A stretch of DNA of 32,940 bases, from the NCBI GenBank assembly GCA_003553445.1, contig PWEK01000028.1, positions 1 to 32,940 on the forward strand, written 5' to 3'. Within the stretch, counting starts at the first letter, position 1, and every line of letters starts with the position of its first letter. This DNA comes from Elusimicrobiota bacterium. Its GTDB lineage: Bacteria; CG03; SLGR01. Positions 15,265 through 23,217 of the stretch are shown piece by piece. The translations under genes were made by a program, and so were the position numbers. The notes below the pieces were generated by a model. The model saw nothing but the letters and a program-made list of their open reading frames with translations. It did no database searches and had not been told where the DNA came from.

Positions 15265-16320
15265 TTATCTAACCCTTCTTTTGAGCCTTTCAAACTGAGC
15301 CATTGCTCTTTTGTCTATGTTGGTTAATCCGTACTTTTGAGCCCACTCTATAGATTCCACAAACTCTTGGGGGTTTATTCCGCGCGATATTTTATCATAT
15401 TCGTATGCTTTATGCTCAACTCTGTATTGAGCCATAATATTTACATAGGTTTCTTTTGAGAGATTTTCGGATATCCATTTTACAAATTCCCGCGCTCCGG
15501 ATACCCTGTTTGGCATAACAAGATGTCGAATCATTATCCCACGGAGAGCGACTCCTCTCTCATCGGTTTTAAGGTCTCCTACCTGTCGGTGCATTGTTTT
15601 AATAGCCTGCTGAGCCTTTTCGGGATAATCAGTAGCTCCCGTAAAAACATACTTATCAGATTTCTTTCTGTCCATAAATTTCAAGTCAGGCAAATATATG
15701 TCAACAATTCCATCAAGCAACTCTATATTTTCAGAAAGTTCGTAACCTCCCGTATTGTAGCAAAGGGGTATTTTGAGTCCTTTATTTAAAGCTATGCGAA
15801 CAGCGGAGAGAATATTTGGCATTACATGAGTAGGTGTTACAAGGTTTATGTTATGGCATCCTCTGCGTTGCAGGCTGATCATCATTTCCGCCAGCCTTTC
15901 ATCGCTTACCCGGGAGCCGCGGCCCTCATGGGCTATGGGATAATTCTGGCAGAATACACACCTGAGATTGCAGTTGGAAAAGAATATGGTTCCTGAACCG
16001 CCGCTGCCAACCAAAGGCAGCTCTTCGCCGTAATGTGGGTTATGGCTGAAAACCACGGCTTTTTCAGGGGCATTACAGAATCCTTTTTCTCCCCGAATGC
16101 GATTTACTCCGCATCGGTGGGGGCATAAATCGCATTCAGAGAATTTTTCATATGCTTTTTCAATTCGTTCCTCGAATTCTCCTCTTTCTTCAAGTTTTTT
16201 ATAAGCGGGTTTGTAATTAATGAAATTTGCCTGCGGTTTTCCCTGACAACCGATACTTTTAAGAAACAGGGCGCCTCCGCTTAAAGCCATTGTTTTTAGA
16301 AAATTTCTTCGTGTGAACAT
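15265..16320 (-). CDS. Tat-targeted radical SAM protein, pyruvate formate-lyase-activase-like
   Basis: This 351-residue protein begins MFTRRNFLKT with a hydrophobic stretch and SIGC (Cys25), so it has a twin-arginine signal that may also be a lipobox. An N-terminal Cys set (Cys63, 66, 70 and 82) precedes the radical SAM motif CNLRCVFC (Cys117, 121 and 124). The rest matches uncharacterised PflA-like radical SAM proteins, with THVMPNIL, YNTGGYE and DIYLPDLKFMD. It is a different subfamily from the neighbouring AmrS because it lacks the C-terminal zinc-ribbon-like module. The true substrate is unknown; no pyruvate formate-lyase gene is nearby. No Shine-Dalgarno is seen before the ATG, and a weak -10 (TATAAC) lies close upstream. 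Confidence 0.9.
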   Translation of the reverse strand: MFTRRNFLKTMALSGGALFLKSIGCQGKPQANFINYKPAYKKLEERGEFEERIEKAYEKFSECDLCPHRCGVNRIRGEKGFCNAPEKAVVFSHNPHYGEELPLVGSGGSGTIFFSNCNLRCVFCQNYPIAHEGRGSRVSDERLAEMMISLQRRGCHNINLVTPTHVMPNILSAVRIALNKGLKIPLCYNTGGYELSENIELLDGIVDIYLPDLKFMDRKKSDKYVFTGATDYPEKAQQAIKTMHRQVGDLKTDERGVALRGIMIRHLVMPNRVSGAREFVKWISENLSKETYVNIMAQYRVEHKAYEYDKISRGINPQEFVESIEWAQKYGLTNIDKRAMAQFERLKRRVR

Positions 16321-16415
16321 GATATTATTATTTAAATGTTATAAAAAAATTAAAGTTGTTGCAAGGTAAAATTTAAGGTTAAAAAATGAGCAAAGCAGTT
16401 TTATTGAAGTAGCGC

Positions 16416-16455
16416 TTTGCGCAAAATTTGCGTAAAATTTGCGGAAAATTTGATT
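16416..16455 (+). repeat. phased AAAATTT repeats (11-bp period) upstream of the S74 fibre gene
   Basis: AAAATTT occurs at 16423-16429, 16434-16440 and 16445-16451, exactly 11 bp apart, each followed or preceded by TTTGCG-like bases. The array starts with the palindrome TTTGCGCAAA (16416-16425). It abuts the -35 region of the downstream promoter. Helically phased A/T tracts suggest intrinsic bending or an UP-type element; a repressor operator is an alternative. Confidence 0.6.
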
Positions 16456-16476
16456 TTTTAGCATTATTATTATAAT
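16449..16476 (+). promoter_or_regulatory. promoter of the S74 fibre gene
   Basis: A perfect TATAAT (16471-16476) lies 16 bp after TTTGAT (16449-16454). The -35 overlaps the third AAAATTT repeat. A second TATAAT at 16489-16494 lacks a good -35. The leader is about 30 bases and contains AAGGAG at 16500-16505. Confidence 0.6.
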
Positions 16477-16512
16477 AAAGGCAAGAATTATAATACAAAA
16501 AGGAGCATTAAA

Positions 16513-18246
16513 ATGTTAAAAAAGGCAGCTTATTTATGCGGACTTATGGTGATAGTATGCGGTATGTTTGCCCGGGCGGAAAGAAGGTCGGTTGATTTAA
16601 CCTCAATCATGCCCAGACAGGATATATTAAGAGTTAAAAGGGGAGCAATAGGAGAAGACTATCGCAGGATCAGCGCACAGGGAATTCCTATGAACACATT
16701 GATGATTGAGGGACAATTAAATATTGGAACCAGCAATAATAGCAAAAACATTCCTATTGATGTACGGGTGTCTACAACTTCCGCTGCAGGCATAAGAATT
16801 AGAAATGTGAATAATTCCAGTAATGCAATGCTGACAGCTGTTAATGACGATTGGCAGTCGATAGCTATAGGCAAGTTCGGTTCATCCCAGGATACCGATT
16901 ATGAAATTAAAAGAAGAGATGGGTATATATTGAATCACGGCGGCTTTTTTCGGATTGTACAGTTAAATTCAGCTGGGGAGTCAATTTCCGCTTTTTCAAT
17001 AAATGATGAGGGGAACGTAGGTGTCGGAACAGTTAACTACTGGGATGCTGATTTTACAGTTGCCGTTGAAAGAGGAGAGGAGGCTGAATTTAGGATAGGC
17101 ACAGACTACAAAACCTCGGGAAGAGATGCAATACTTAGAAAACATACAGCTGATAATTCTGAGTATAGCCTTGATATTATTGCCGGCGGGCACCCTGAAC
17201 ACGGAAATGCAATGACAAGGTTTTTCAGGGGGGATTCTCAAAAGTCTCAAAATTATCCTGCAGACGAATTTGAAACAATGAGAATAACAACAGACGGGGA
17301 CCTTATCGCTCACGGACAACTTAAGGTTAATAAAGGAGCTCAAGCAGACTGGCTTAGAGCCGGCCCTACTTATGAGGATCTCCCTGACAGCGGCAGAGGT
17401 TTGGAATTGGGATACCGTGATATAACTAACCCCTACAGCTTCATATATTCAGAAGACAGAGATAATGATTTTTCTAAACCTATAATCATAGGAAGGCAGG
17501 GAAGCAAAATCGGCGTAGGAGGAATATATCCTTTATCAACTCTTGATGTGAAAGGAAGAATCCGAGCAATGGAGTCAGATGACGGAGTTCCAACTCAAGG
17601 TAAAGGAATTGAAATATCATATCATGAAAACGAAGATTTGGGTTTGATTCAATCTATTGAAAGACACTCCAGCGCAAATTTTTCTATGCAAGATTTGTTT
17701 ATAGGGGCTTCGAATCTAGGGATTGGGACAAATCCTAAAGCAAACTCATTATTAACCTTAAAAATGAGTGGGGATGGCCAGGGGCCGGGTATTCCTCATT
17801 GGACCGGAGTTGGTACCGGTATAAATTATACTCATGAGTTACGGATAGTACATGACAATGCTTGGGGAAACAGAGGTGTTGTTTTCAGAAGGAACGTTTT
17901 AGCATCATCAAAAAAAATTAAGGAAAATATAAGGCCCTATAGCGATGATTATAATAAGATATTGGACCTTGAATTAAAAGCGTTTAATTATAGAAAAGAG
18001 CACACCCCTCCGGGTATGTCGCCCCAAGAGGATTTTGGATATATTGCAGAAGACGTAGCGAAATTGGGGCTTGATAATTTAAATACATACGACGGAAAAG
18101 GCACTGTGGACGGTATTCGTTTTGATAAAATACCTTTTTATATACTGGAAGTCGTAAAGAGTCAGCAAGATCTAATTGAAAAACAGGGCTCACAAATCAG
18201 AGTTCTGAAAGAAGAAATGTCGAGAGTTAAAGCTCAATTAGACTGA
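16513..18246 (+). CDS. exported fibre-like protein with C-terminal S74 autoproteolytic chaperone
   Basis: This 577-residue protein has a signal peptide (about 1-22, cleavage near ARA-E). Its middle region has scattered VGVGT, IGVGG and LGIGT motifs followed by LDVKGRI- or LTLKMSG-type strands, as in tail-fibre and adhesin-like proteins. The last 113 residues form a Peptidase S74 (intramolecular chaperone of endosialidase) domain, with SSKKIKENI, DFGYIAEDV and a trailing coiled coil. Ser465 and Lys470 keep the five-residue spacing of the self-cleavage dyad, although the residue after Ser is Ser rather than the usual Asp. Such domains drive trimer folding and then cut themselves off. A trimeric surface or secreted fibre is likely; no phage genes are nearby. 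AAGGAG precedes the ATG. Confidence 0.85.
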   Translation: MLKKAAYLCGLMVIVCGMFARAERRSVDLTSIMPRQDILRVKRGAIGEDYRRISAQGIPMNTLMIEGQLNIGTSNNSKNIPIDVRVSTTSAAGIRIRNVNNSSNAMLTAVNDDWQSIAIGKFGSSQDTDYEIKRRDGYILNHGGFFRIVQLNSAGESISAFSINDEGNVGVGTVNYWDADFTVAVERGEEAEFRIGTDYKTSGRDAILRKHTADNSEYSLDIIAGGHPEHGNAMTRFFRGDSQKSQNYPADEFETMRITTDGDLIAHGQLKVNKGAQADWLRAGPTYEDLPDSGRGLELGYRDITNPYSFIYSEDRDNDFSKPIIIGRQGSKIGVGGIYPLSTLDVKGRIRAMESDDGVPTQGKGIEISYHENEDLGLIQSIERHSSANFSMQDLFIGASNLGIGTNPKANSLLTLKMSGDGQGPGIPHWTGVGTGINYTHELRIVHDNAWGNRGVVFRRNVLASSKKIKENIRPYSDDYNKILDLELKAFNYRKEHTPPGMSPQEDFGYIAEDVAKLGLDNLNTYDGKGTVDGIRFDKIPFYILEVVKSQQDLIEKQGSQIRVLKEEMSRVKAQLD

Positions 18247-18344
18247 CTTAAAAGAAAATTATACTGTACTATATAAATGTGATAAATTAGTATTTGAAAT
18301 AAATGAGTAATGCGGTTTTAAGTATAATAATGATCTTTAAGCTG

Positions 18345-18705
18345 CTTTCTGCGTCATTTCTTAAAGATAGGGGCTACTTCTTCATCAGGCAGCTTACGGT
18401 TGAATTGGAAGTACACAAGTTCTATGACAGACTGGAGGCAATTTTCTTAGCCCTGTTAGTAGATAACCCGTATATCACAATCTGCTGAATTGAAAACAAA
18501 TAACGCTTTTTCACTGCGTTGGTAGTTTTCAAAAAGTCCTGCCCTGAACGGAAACCCTTTAGTTTGAGTATTTAAATCCGGGTATTCAGTCTCCTTTTTT
18601 TTGCGGCAATTGTAGTTTAAAGGCGTTTTTCGTCCCGCACATTTTTACCGACGCCAATTAGTTGGTTTTCTTCCGATTTTATTACTTTTTGGATGCTCTG
18701 CTACG
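18345..18705 (-). pseudogene. relic of an IS256-family (Mutator-type) transposase, N-terminal part
   Basis: Reading the - strand across frames recovers pieces in the order expected for an IS256-type transposase. QKVIKSEENQLIG appears first (near 18697-18655), then KKRRLNTRI (near 18603-18577), NYQRSEKALF (near 18528-18499), IYGLSTNRAKKIASSLS (18474-18427) and STVSCLMKK (18404-18378). They are separated by frameshifts and stops, and the catalytic C-terminal two thirds are absent. No terminal inverted repeats were recognised. This explains most of the 585-bp gap between the fibre gene and ptsI. The short + strand open frame inside it is only its antisense. Confidence 0.75.
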
Positions 18706-18760
18706 GGACCGATTTAAAGAAATCCTTATCTCGCTTCAACTGGTAAACTTCCGCTTTAAA

Positions 18761-18791
18761 TTGACATGCCATTTAATCATTAGTATATAAT
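18761..18791 (+). promoter_or_regulatory. ptsI promoter
   Basis: A perfect TTGACA (18761-18766) is followed by TATATA at 17 bp (18784-18789), overlapping TATAAT at 19 bp (18786-18791). It lies about 40 bp before the ptsI ATG, giving a leader of roughly 30 bases with no Shine-Dalgarno. Confidence 0.65.
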
Positions 18792-18831
18792 ATAATGTAA
18801 ATTTAATTGTAAAAGTAAAATTCTTATATAT

Positions 18832-20493
18832 ATGAATAAAGAAATAAACCGGAAATTAAAACTAAACAGAGAGATTCATTTGAAAGGTCATGCATTAAGT
18901 AAGGGTGTGGCGGTAGCCAGGGTATGTCTTTTTAATGAAACTCAGCAAAGAGAACAATTATCATTTAAGATTGATGTAAAAAATATTGAAAAGGAAAAGA
19001 AAAGGGTAAAGGAAGCTTTTGAAACTGCAATAGAAAAAACAAGAAAGATAAAAGAAGAGACTGAAAAAAACCTGGGTAAATCTGAGGCCGACATTTTCCG
19101 AGCGCATATCACTATAATGAAAGATATGTCGGTAAGGAAAAAAATCAAAAGAGCTATTGAAAATCAGCATAAAAATGCGGAGTCAGCTGTAAGCGGAGTA
19201 TTAGATGAGTATGAAATGCGCCTTTCTTCGGTTGACAATGAGTATATGAAAGAAAGGGCTTCGGATATTTCCGGAATTAAAAAGAGAATACTTTCAGCTT
19301 TGGGGAAAACAGAGCCTTCTTTTAAATGTGAAATGCAGGCGGATTGCGTAAAGGGAAAAAACAGGATAATAGTTGCGGAAGAACTTACTCCCCATATGAC
19401 CATGGATATGAATTCGATGAAGGTAGGTGGATTTGTTACTGAACATGGGGGAACTACATCCCATGCCGCAATTCTGGCCAAGGCCCTGGGCATCCCGGCG
19501 GTAAGTGGAATAAAGGGAGTTCACAGCTTGCTTGATTGCGGTGTGGAAGTACTGATTAACGGAAACAGCGGTGAGATAATCATTAATCCAAAAGAAGAGA
19601 CTGTGGCTGAGATAAAAAGGATAGAAGGGGACGGAGTAAAAACACCGGAGTCTGTTGGACCATTAAAAGAAATTGAGGTAATGGCAAACATAAACCTGTA
19701 CGGTGATATTAAAGAGGCAGTTTCAATGCAGGCCGAGGGTATAGGGTTATACAGGACAGAGTTTGAATTTATTATAGCCGGAAAGATGCTTTCGGAGGAT
19801 GAACAGTACAGGCGTTATGTTAAAGTGGTAAAGGCGATGAATGGAAAACCCGTTTATTTCAGGGTGCTTGATCTAGGGAGTGACAAACCTGCGCCGGGAG
19901 CTGATTTCCTCCCGGAAGAAAATCCTGCACTGGGTTTAAGAGGGGCAAGATACCTTGAGTCTAATGTTGATCTTTTAAAACAGCAGGTCAGGGCTATAGC
20001 CCGGGCATCAAAAGAAGGAGATGCCCGTATTATGGTTCCAATGGTCACCGGTGTGGAGCAGTACATGAAACTAGTGAAAATAATGAAAGAGGCCACCTCT
20101 GATATTAATCCTTTAAATGTAAAATATGGAGTAATGTTTGAGGTTCCTTCGGCATGCCTGGAGGCCGAGGAGCTCCTGGAAAAGGCTGAGTTTGCAAGTA
20201 TCGGTTCAAATGATCTCATCCAGTATCTCTTTGCTGTTGACAGGAATAATGATATGGTGGTTCATGATTATGATCCTGACAGAAAGGTATTCTGGAGGCT
20301 GCTTGCTGATATAAGCAGAGCTGCGAAAAAATACGGGTGTCCTCTTTCAATATGCGGAGAGATGGCGTCAGAACCAAGATTTTTAAAAAAAATTATGAAA
20401 ACTGGAATAAAGACGGTAAGCGTAAGCCCGAGATTTATTCCGGATGTAAGGCTTTGTGTGCTTGAAAAAAACAGGTGTGAAAAGAATTACTAA
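18832..20493 (+). CDS. ptsI: phosphoenolpyruvate-protein phosphotransferase (PTS enzyme I)
   Basis: This 553-residue protein has all enzyme I parts. An N-terminal helical HPr-binding region comes first, followed by the phosphohistidine segment GGTTSHAAILAKALGIPAV with His211. The PEP-binding barrel follows, with GLYRTEFEF, VLDLGSDKPAPG, NPALGLRG and GSNDLIQYLFAVDRNN, and the catalytic CGEMAS with Cys508. It takes phosphate from PEP and passes it to HPr in the cytosol. No HPr or EII genes are in the window, so its partners are elsewhere. The N-terminus is some 12 residues longer than usual and has no clear ribosome site; a later start at a TTG is possible. Its stop overlaps the stop of a second, larger enzyme I paralogue running the other way. 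Confidence 0.93.
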   Translation: MNKEINRKLKLNREIHLKGHALSKGVAVARVCLFNETQQREQLSFKIDVKNIEKEKKRVKEAFETAIEKTRKIKEETEKNLGKSEADIFRAHITIMKDMSVRKKIKRAIENQHKNAESAVSGVLDEYEMRLSSVDNEYMKERASDISGIKKRILSALGKTEPSFKCEMQADCVKGKNRIIVAEELTPHMTMDMNSMKVGGFVTEHGGTTSHAAILAKALGIPAVSGIKGVHSLLDCGVEVLINGNSGEIIINPKEETVAEIKRIEGDGVKTPESVGPLKEIEVMANINLYGDIKEAVSMQAEGIGLYRTEFEFIIAGKMLSEDEQYRRYVKVVKAMNGKPVYFRVLDLGSDKPAPGADFLPEENPALGLRGARYLESNVDLLKQQVRAIARASKEGDARIMVPMVTGVEQYMKLVKIMKEATSDINPLNVKYGVMFEVPSACLEAEELLEKAEFASIGSNDLIQYLFAVDRNNDMVVHDYDPDRKVFWRLLADISRAAKKYGCPLSICGEMASEPRFLKKIMKTGIKTVSVSPRFIPDVRLCVLEKNRCEKNY

Positions 20494-22622
20494 GTTTTTT
20501 TATGTATGATTGAAGAAATTTGATTTTTGACTTTTGGAATATTCGGTCCTGAGACGCTGAAAATTTCAAGGCCCTTTTTTATGAGCCGAGAGGTGTATTT
20601 CGTTTCAGCGGCAAGCTCACCGCAGAGGCTGCATTCCTTGCCAGCTTTCTTAGACTTATCTGCAATTGTTTTGACAAGATCCAGTATTACCGGAACTCCG
20701 GCATCGTAATACCCTGCCAGGGAATCATCGTTTCTGTCGGAAGCCATTACATACTGAATAAGATCATTTGAACCGATACTTACAAAATCAGCTTCTTTAA
20801 GTATGTTTGATATTTGTACGGCTGTGGCGGGTGTTTCTATCATTGCTCCAACCTCAATATGTTCTTTGGGGGCTGTTTTTTGCTTATTCATTATGTGTCT
20901 GCATTCATTTAGGAGTTTTTTCACAGAGTTTACTTCACTTGGAAGTGTCACCATTGGTATAAGAATTTTGATTTTGAATTTGTTTCTTAGTTTAAGCAGC
21001 GCCCGGAGCTGTGGCTTTAGAATTTCAGGGTTTTTAAGAAGAAGCCTTATCCCTCTCGTGCCCAGAAAAGAATCTTTTTCTCCCGGAAGGGAAAGCCCCT
21101 GAATATTTTTATCTCCGCCCAGGTCTAGAAGCCTTACAGTAATGCTCTTGTTTTTTATGTTTTCAAAGGTGCTGTTGAGTCTTTTAATGAGCTGTTCTTC
21201 TGTAAGCGGCATCTTGTTTTTTAAATAAATTTGTTCCAGTCTGAAGAGACCCAGACTGTCAAATCCGAATTTCTTTGCGGTTGTTATTTCCTCTTTTGAA
21301 CTTGCATTCAGATTTACATAATACCGCCGGTTGTTATTTTCAAGAACAGTCTCTTTTGCATTTTTTATTGTTTCGCGGGTCTTTTGATTTTCTTTCTTAA
21401 TTAATGAATCGAATTTTTGTTTTTCATTTTTGTCCGGATTTATAATTATTCTCCCTTTGTTGCTGTCCACAATAAGTTCACTGCCGGGCATTATTTCATC
21501 GATTTTCGCCTTGATTTTTGCAATATAGGGTATTCCAAGACTTCTGGTCAGTAATGCCGCATGGGAGCATTTGCTGCCTTTTTCTGTTATCACAGCGTTG
21601 ACACTGCTTTTTTTCAGGTGAACGGTATTTGACGGTAGCAGCCTTTCGGCAATTACAATTGTATTTTTAGGAAGGACCGCCAATTTCTCTATACCCGAAT
21701 TGGAAAGATGACTTAATATTCTTCTGCTCAAATCCTCTATGTCGTCAGCTCTCTCTTGGAATATTTTGCTTTCTGAAAATTTAAGTCTGTTTTGGTATCT
21801 GCCGAAAACAGTTGTAACTGAATGTTCTGCATTCATCCCTGAGTTTTTTATTTCTTCTTTTAATTTAAATATTAATTTGGGGTCTGAAAGTATTGCAAGA
21901 TGCACATGGAAAATGTCGGAATATTTCCTGCCGTAATTTTCATTCATAAACCTGCTCATTTCAGATATTTCTGACTTAACATGTTTGAAGGCCTCTCTTA
22001 GCCTGCTGTATTCACTTTCCAGATCTTGAGAAGAGATGTTTTTATAGGGTATTCTTCCGGAAAATATGTCCCGGTATATAAAAGCTTTTCCGGTGGCTAT
22101 CCCTTCAGATATGGGGGTTCCGTATATGGTTTTTCGTTTGTGGTCTACAGGCTCGGGTTTTGGGGTTTCTCTTTTTCCGGGTTGTATGGTTGTTGTGGTC
22201 GGTGAATTTTTTAGTTTCAAGAGAGTTTCGTCTATAACATCAAAAGTTGTCTTGCCTTGCAGACTATCTTTTGCCAAACGGGATACAGATATTGAAAAGC
22301 ATTTATGGCTGCAGCAGTATACTTGCTTTGCAGCGTCTTTTATTCTTCTAGAAATTAAATCTACAGTCTGGTTGAAGTCAATATGGGGTATTATAAAAGC
22401 GGCTTCGCTATCTGAAAATTGATATACACTGTCTGAAGTTCTCAGGTTTTCTTGAGCTATAAAGGTGAATTTCGAAATAGTGTCTCTGGAGCTGTCAGGT
22501 TTAATTCTTACAAAAAAGAGCGCCGAGTTTAAATTATAACGCTTTGTGCGTTCAATTTCTTTTGCTAAATCTCTGAGAAAAAGGTTTCTTTCATATGAGA
22601 CTTTTATATTTGCCTGTTTCAT
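20490..22622 (-). CDS. enzyme I paralogue fused to a degenerate GGDEF-like domain
   Basis: This 710-residue protein starts with a GGDEF-like fold (about 10-140). The stretch NLRTSDSVYQFSDSEAAFIIP matches the region 'LRxxDxVxRxGGDEFxxLLP', but the active GGDEF is replaced by SDSEA, so it should not make cyclic-di-GMP. A linker follows, then a full enzyme I module with phosphohistidine His354 (CSHAALLTRSLGIPY), GLFRLE, RLLDLGGDK, FLGTRGIR, GSNDLIQYVMASDRND and catalytic Cys667 in CGELAAE. It resembles PtsP (enzyme I-Ntr), whose N-terminal GAF domain is here replaced. I chose ATG at 22622 rather than TTG at 22676, because the TTG lies inside an excellent promoter and the extension adds nothing conserved. 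No Shine-Dalgarno is seen. Confidence 0.85.
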   Translation of the reverse strand: MKQANIKVSYERNLFLRDLAKEIERTKRYNLNSALFFVRIKPDSSRDTISKFTFIAQENLRTSDSVYQFSDSEAAFIIPHIDFNQTVDLISRRIKDAAKQVYCCSHKCFSISVSRLAKDSLQGKTTFDVIDETLLKLKNSPTTTTIQPGKRETPKPEPVDHKRKTIYGTPISEGIATGKAFIYRDIFSGRIPYKNISSQDLESEYSRLREAFKHVKSEISEMSRFMNENYGRKYSDIFHVHLAILSDPKLIFKLKEEIKNSGMNAEHSVTTVFGRYQNRLKFSESKIFQERADDIEDLSRRILSHLSNSGIEKLAVLPKNTIVIAERLLPSNTVHLKKSSVNAVITEKGSKCSHAALLTRSLGIPYIAKIKAKIDEIMPGSELIVDSNKGRIIINPDKNEKQKFDSLIKKENQKTRETIKNAKETVLENNNRRYYVNLNASSKEEITTAKKFGFDSLGLFRLEQIYLKNKMPLTEEQLIKRLNSTFENIKNKSITVRLLDLGGDKNIQGLSLPGEKDSFLGTRGIRLLLKNPEILKPQLRALLKLRNKFKIKILIPMVTLPSEVNSVKKLLNECRHIMNKQKTAPKEHIEVGAMIETPATAVQISNILKEADFVSIGSNDLIQYVMASDRNDDSLAGYYDAGVPVILDLVKTIADKSKKAGKECSLCGELAAETKYTSRLIKKGLEIFSVSGPNIPKVKNQISSIIHKKT

Positions 22623-22642
22623 AGCTATTATTCTACAATTAT

Positions 22643-22670
22643 ATTTTACTATATTCGCTTTAAATGTCAA
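22643..22670 (-). promoter_or_regulatory. promoter of the enzyme I-GGDEF-like gene
   Basis: On the - strand, TTGACA (22670-22665), a 16-bp spacer, and TAAAAT (22648-22643). Transcription would begin near 22636, leaving only about 14 bases before the ATG at 22622. This decides the start codon and implies a very short leader. Confidence 0.65.
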
Positions 22671-22738
22671 TTTCAAGCTTGACTTTCAATGTAAAATTTA
22701 TAACAATGTACAAAGTTGGAAAAAGATTGTAGTTTAAA

Positions 22739-22759
22739 CTTCGGATATTATATTCGAAG
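22739..22759 (+). promoter_or_regulatory. leader hairpin upstream of the RRM protein gene
   Basis: CTTCGGATA and TATTCGAAG form a 9-bp stem (one G-T pair) around the loop TTA. The stem ends immediately before AGAGGAG, the ribosome binding site. It could modulate access of ribosomes with temperature or by binding of the encoded RNA-binding protein; this is inference from position. Confidence 0.5.
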
Positions 22760-22774
22760 AAGAGGAGAAAAAGA

Positions 22775-23020
22775 ATGAACATTTATGTAGGAAATGTGGC
22801 TTGGGCAGTAACTGATGAAGATTTACGCCAAGCGTTTGAAGAATTTGGTCAAGTTGATTCGGCAACGATAATAAAAGACAAATTCAGTGGAAGGTCCAAA
22901 GGTTTTGGTTTTGTGGAAATGCCTGATAATGATGAGGCCCAAAAAGCAATAGATGCTTTAAATGGCAATAAATTAAAAGGCAGAGAAGTAAAGGTAAACG
23001 AGGCAAGACCACGTAAATAA
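22775..23020 (+). CDS. single-RRM RNA-binding protein
   Basis: This 81-residue protein is one RNA recognition motif and little else. RNP2 is IYVGNV (3-8) and RNP1 is SKGFGFVEM (about 41-49), with the usual aromatic residues for stacking on RNA. It ends with a short basic tail. Small single-RRM proteins of this kind occur in cyanobacteria and many other bacteria, where several are cold-induced; the RNA targets are generally unknown. AGAGGAGA precedes the ATG. The gene is monocistronic: a hairpin sits in its leader, and a strong intrinsic terminator follows 60 bp after its stop. Confidence 0.95.
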   Translation: MNIYVGNVAWAVTDEDLRQAFEEFGQVDSATIIKDKFSGRSKGFGFVEMPDNDEAQKAIDALNGNKLKGREVKVNEARPRK

Positions 23021-23078
23021 ACTGAAATAAAACCAGAAAAAAGCACACATTTTCAAATAGAAATAGTGCACGTAAACG

Positions 23079-23118
23079 AAAATTGCATGGATGTTCAATC
23101 CATGCAATTTTTTTATAT
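23079..23118 (+). terminator. intrinsic terminator of the RRM gene
   Basis: AAATTGCATGGAT (23080-23092) pairs perfectly with ATCCATGCAATTT (23098-23110) across the five-base loop GTTCA, and a T-run follows. It is the only clear intrinsic terminator seen in the window. Confidence 0.93.
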
Positions 23119-23152
23119 ACCCATCCATGACTATTTTTTAATCCTGCATTGT

Positions 23153-23181
23153 TTGAAAAAACAATTTTATAAAAGTATAAT
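23153..23181 (+). promoter_or_regulatory. promoter of the Omp85-TamB gene pair
   Basis: TTGAAA (23153-23158), a 17-bp spacer, and a perfect TATAAT (23176-23181), about 37 bp before the ATG. It lies just after the RRM terminator, so this gene pair is transcribed independently. Confidence 0.7.
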
Positions 23182-23217
23182 CCCCATAAAACATAATTTG
23201 CCGAAATCACACATAAA

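Noticed and set aside
16416-16455. Possible CRISPR-like short repeat array
   Set aside because: The 11-bp tandem units have no spacers and no cas genes are present; it fits a promoter-linked array.
18303-18488. Short + strand open frame in the gap after the fibre gene
   Set aside because: It has no ribosome site or homology, and it lies antisense to the recognisable IS256-family transposase relic.
22623-22676. TTG start extending the enzyme I-GGDEF-like protein by 18 residues
   Set aside because: The extension overlaps the best promoter for this gene (TTGACA-16-TAAAAT) and adds no conserved sequence.
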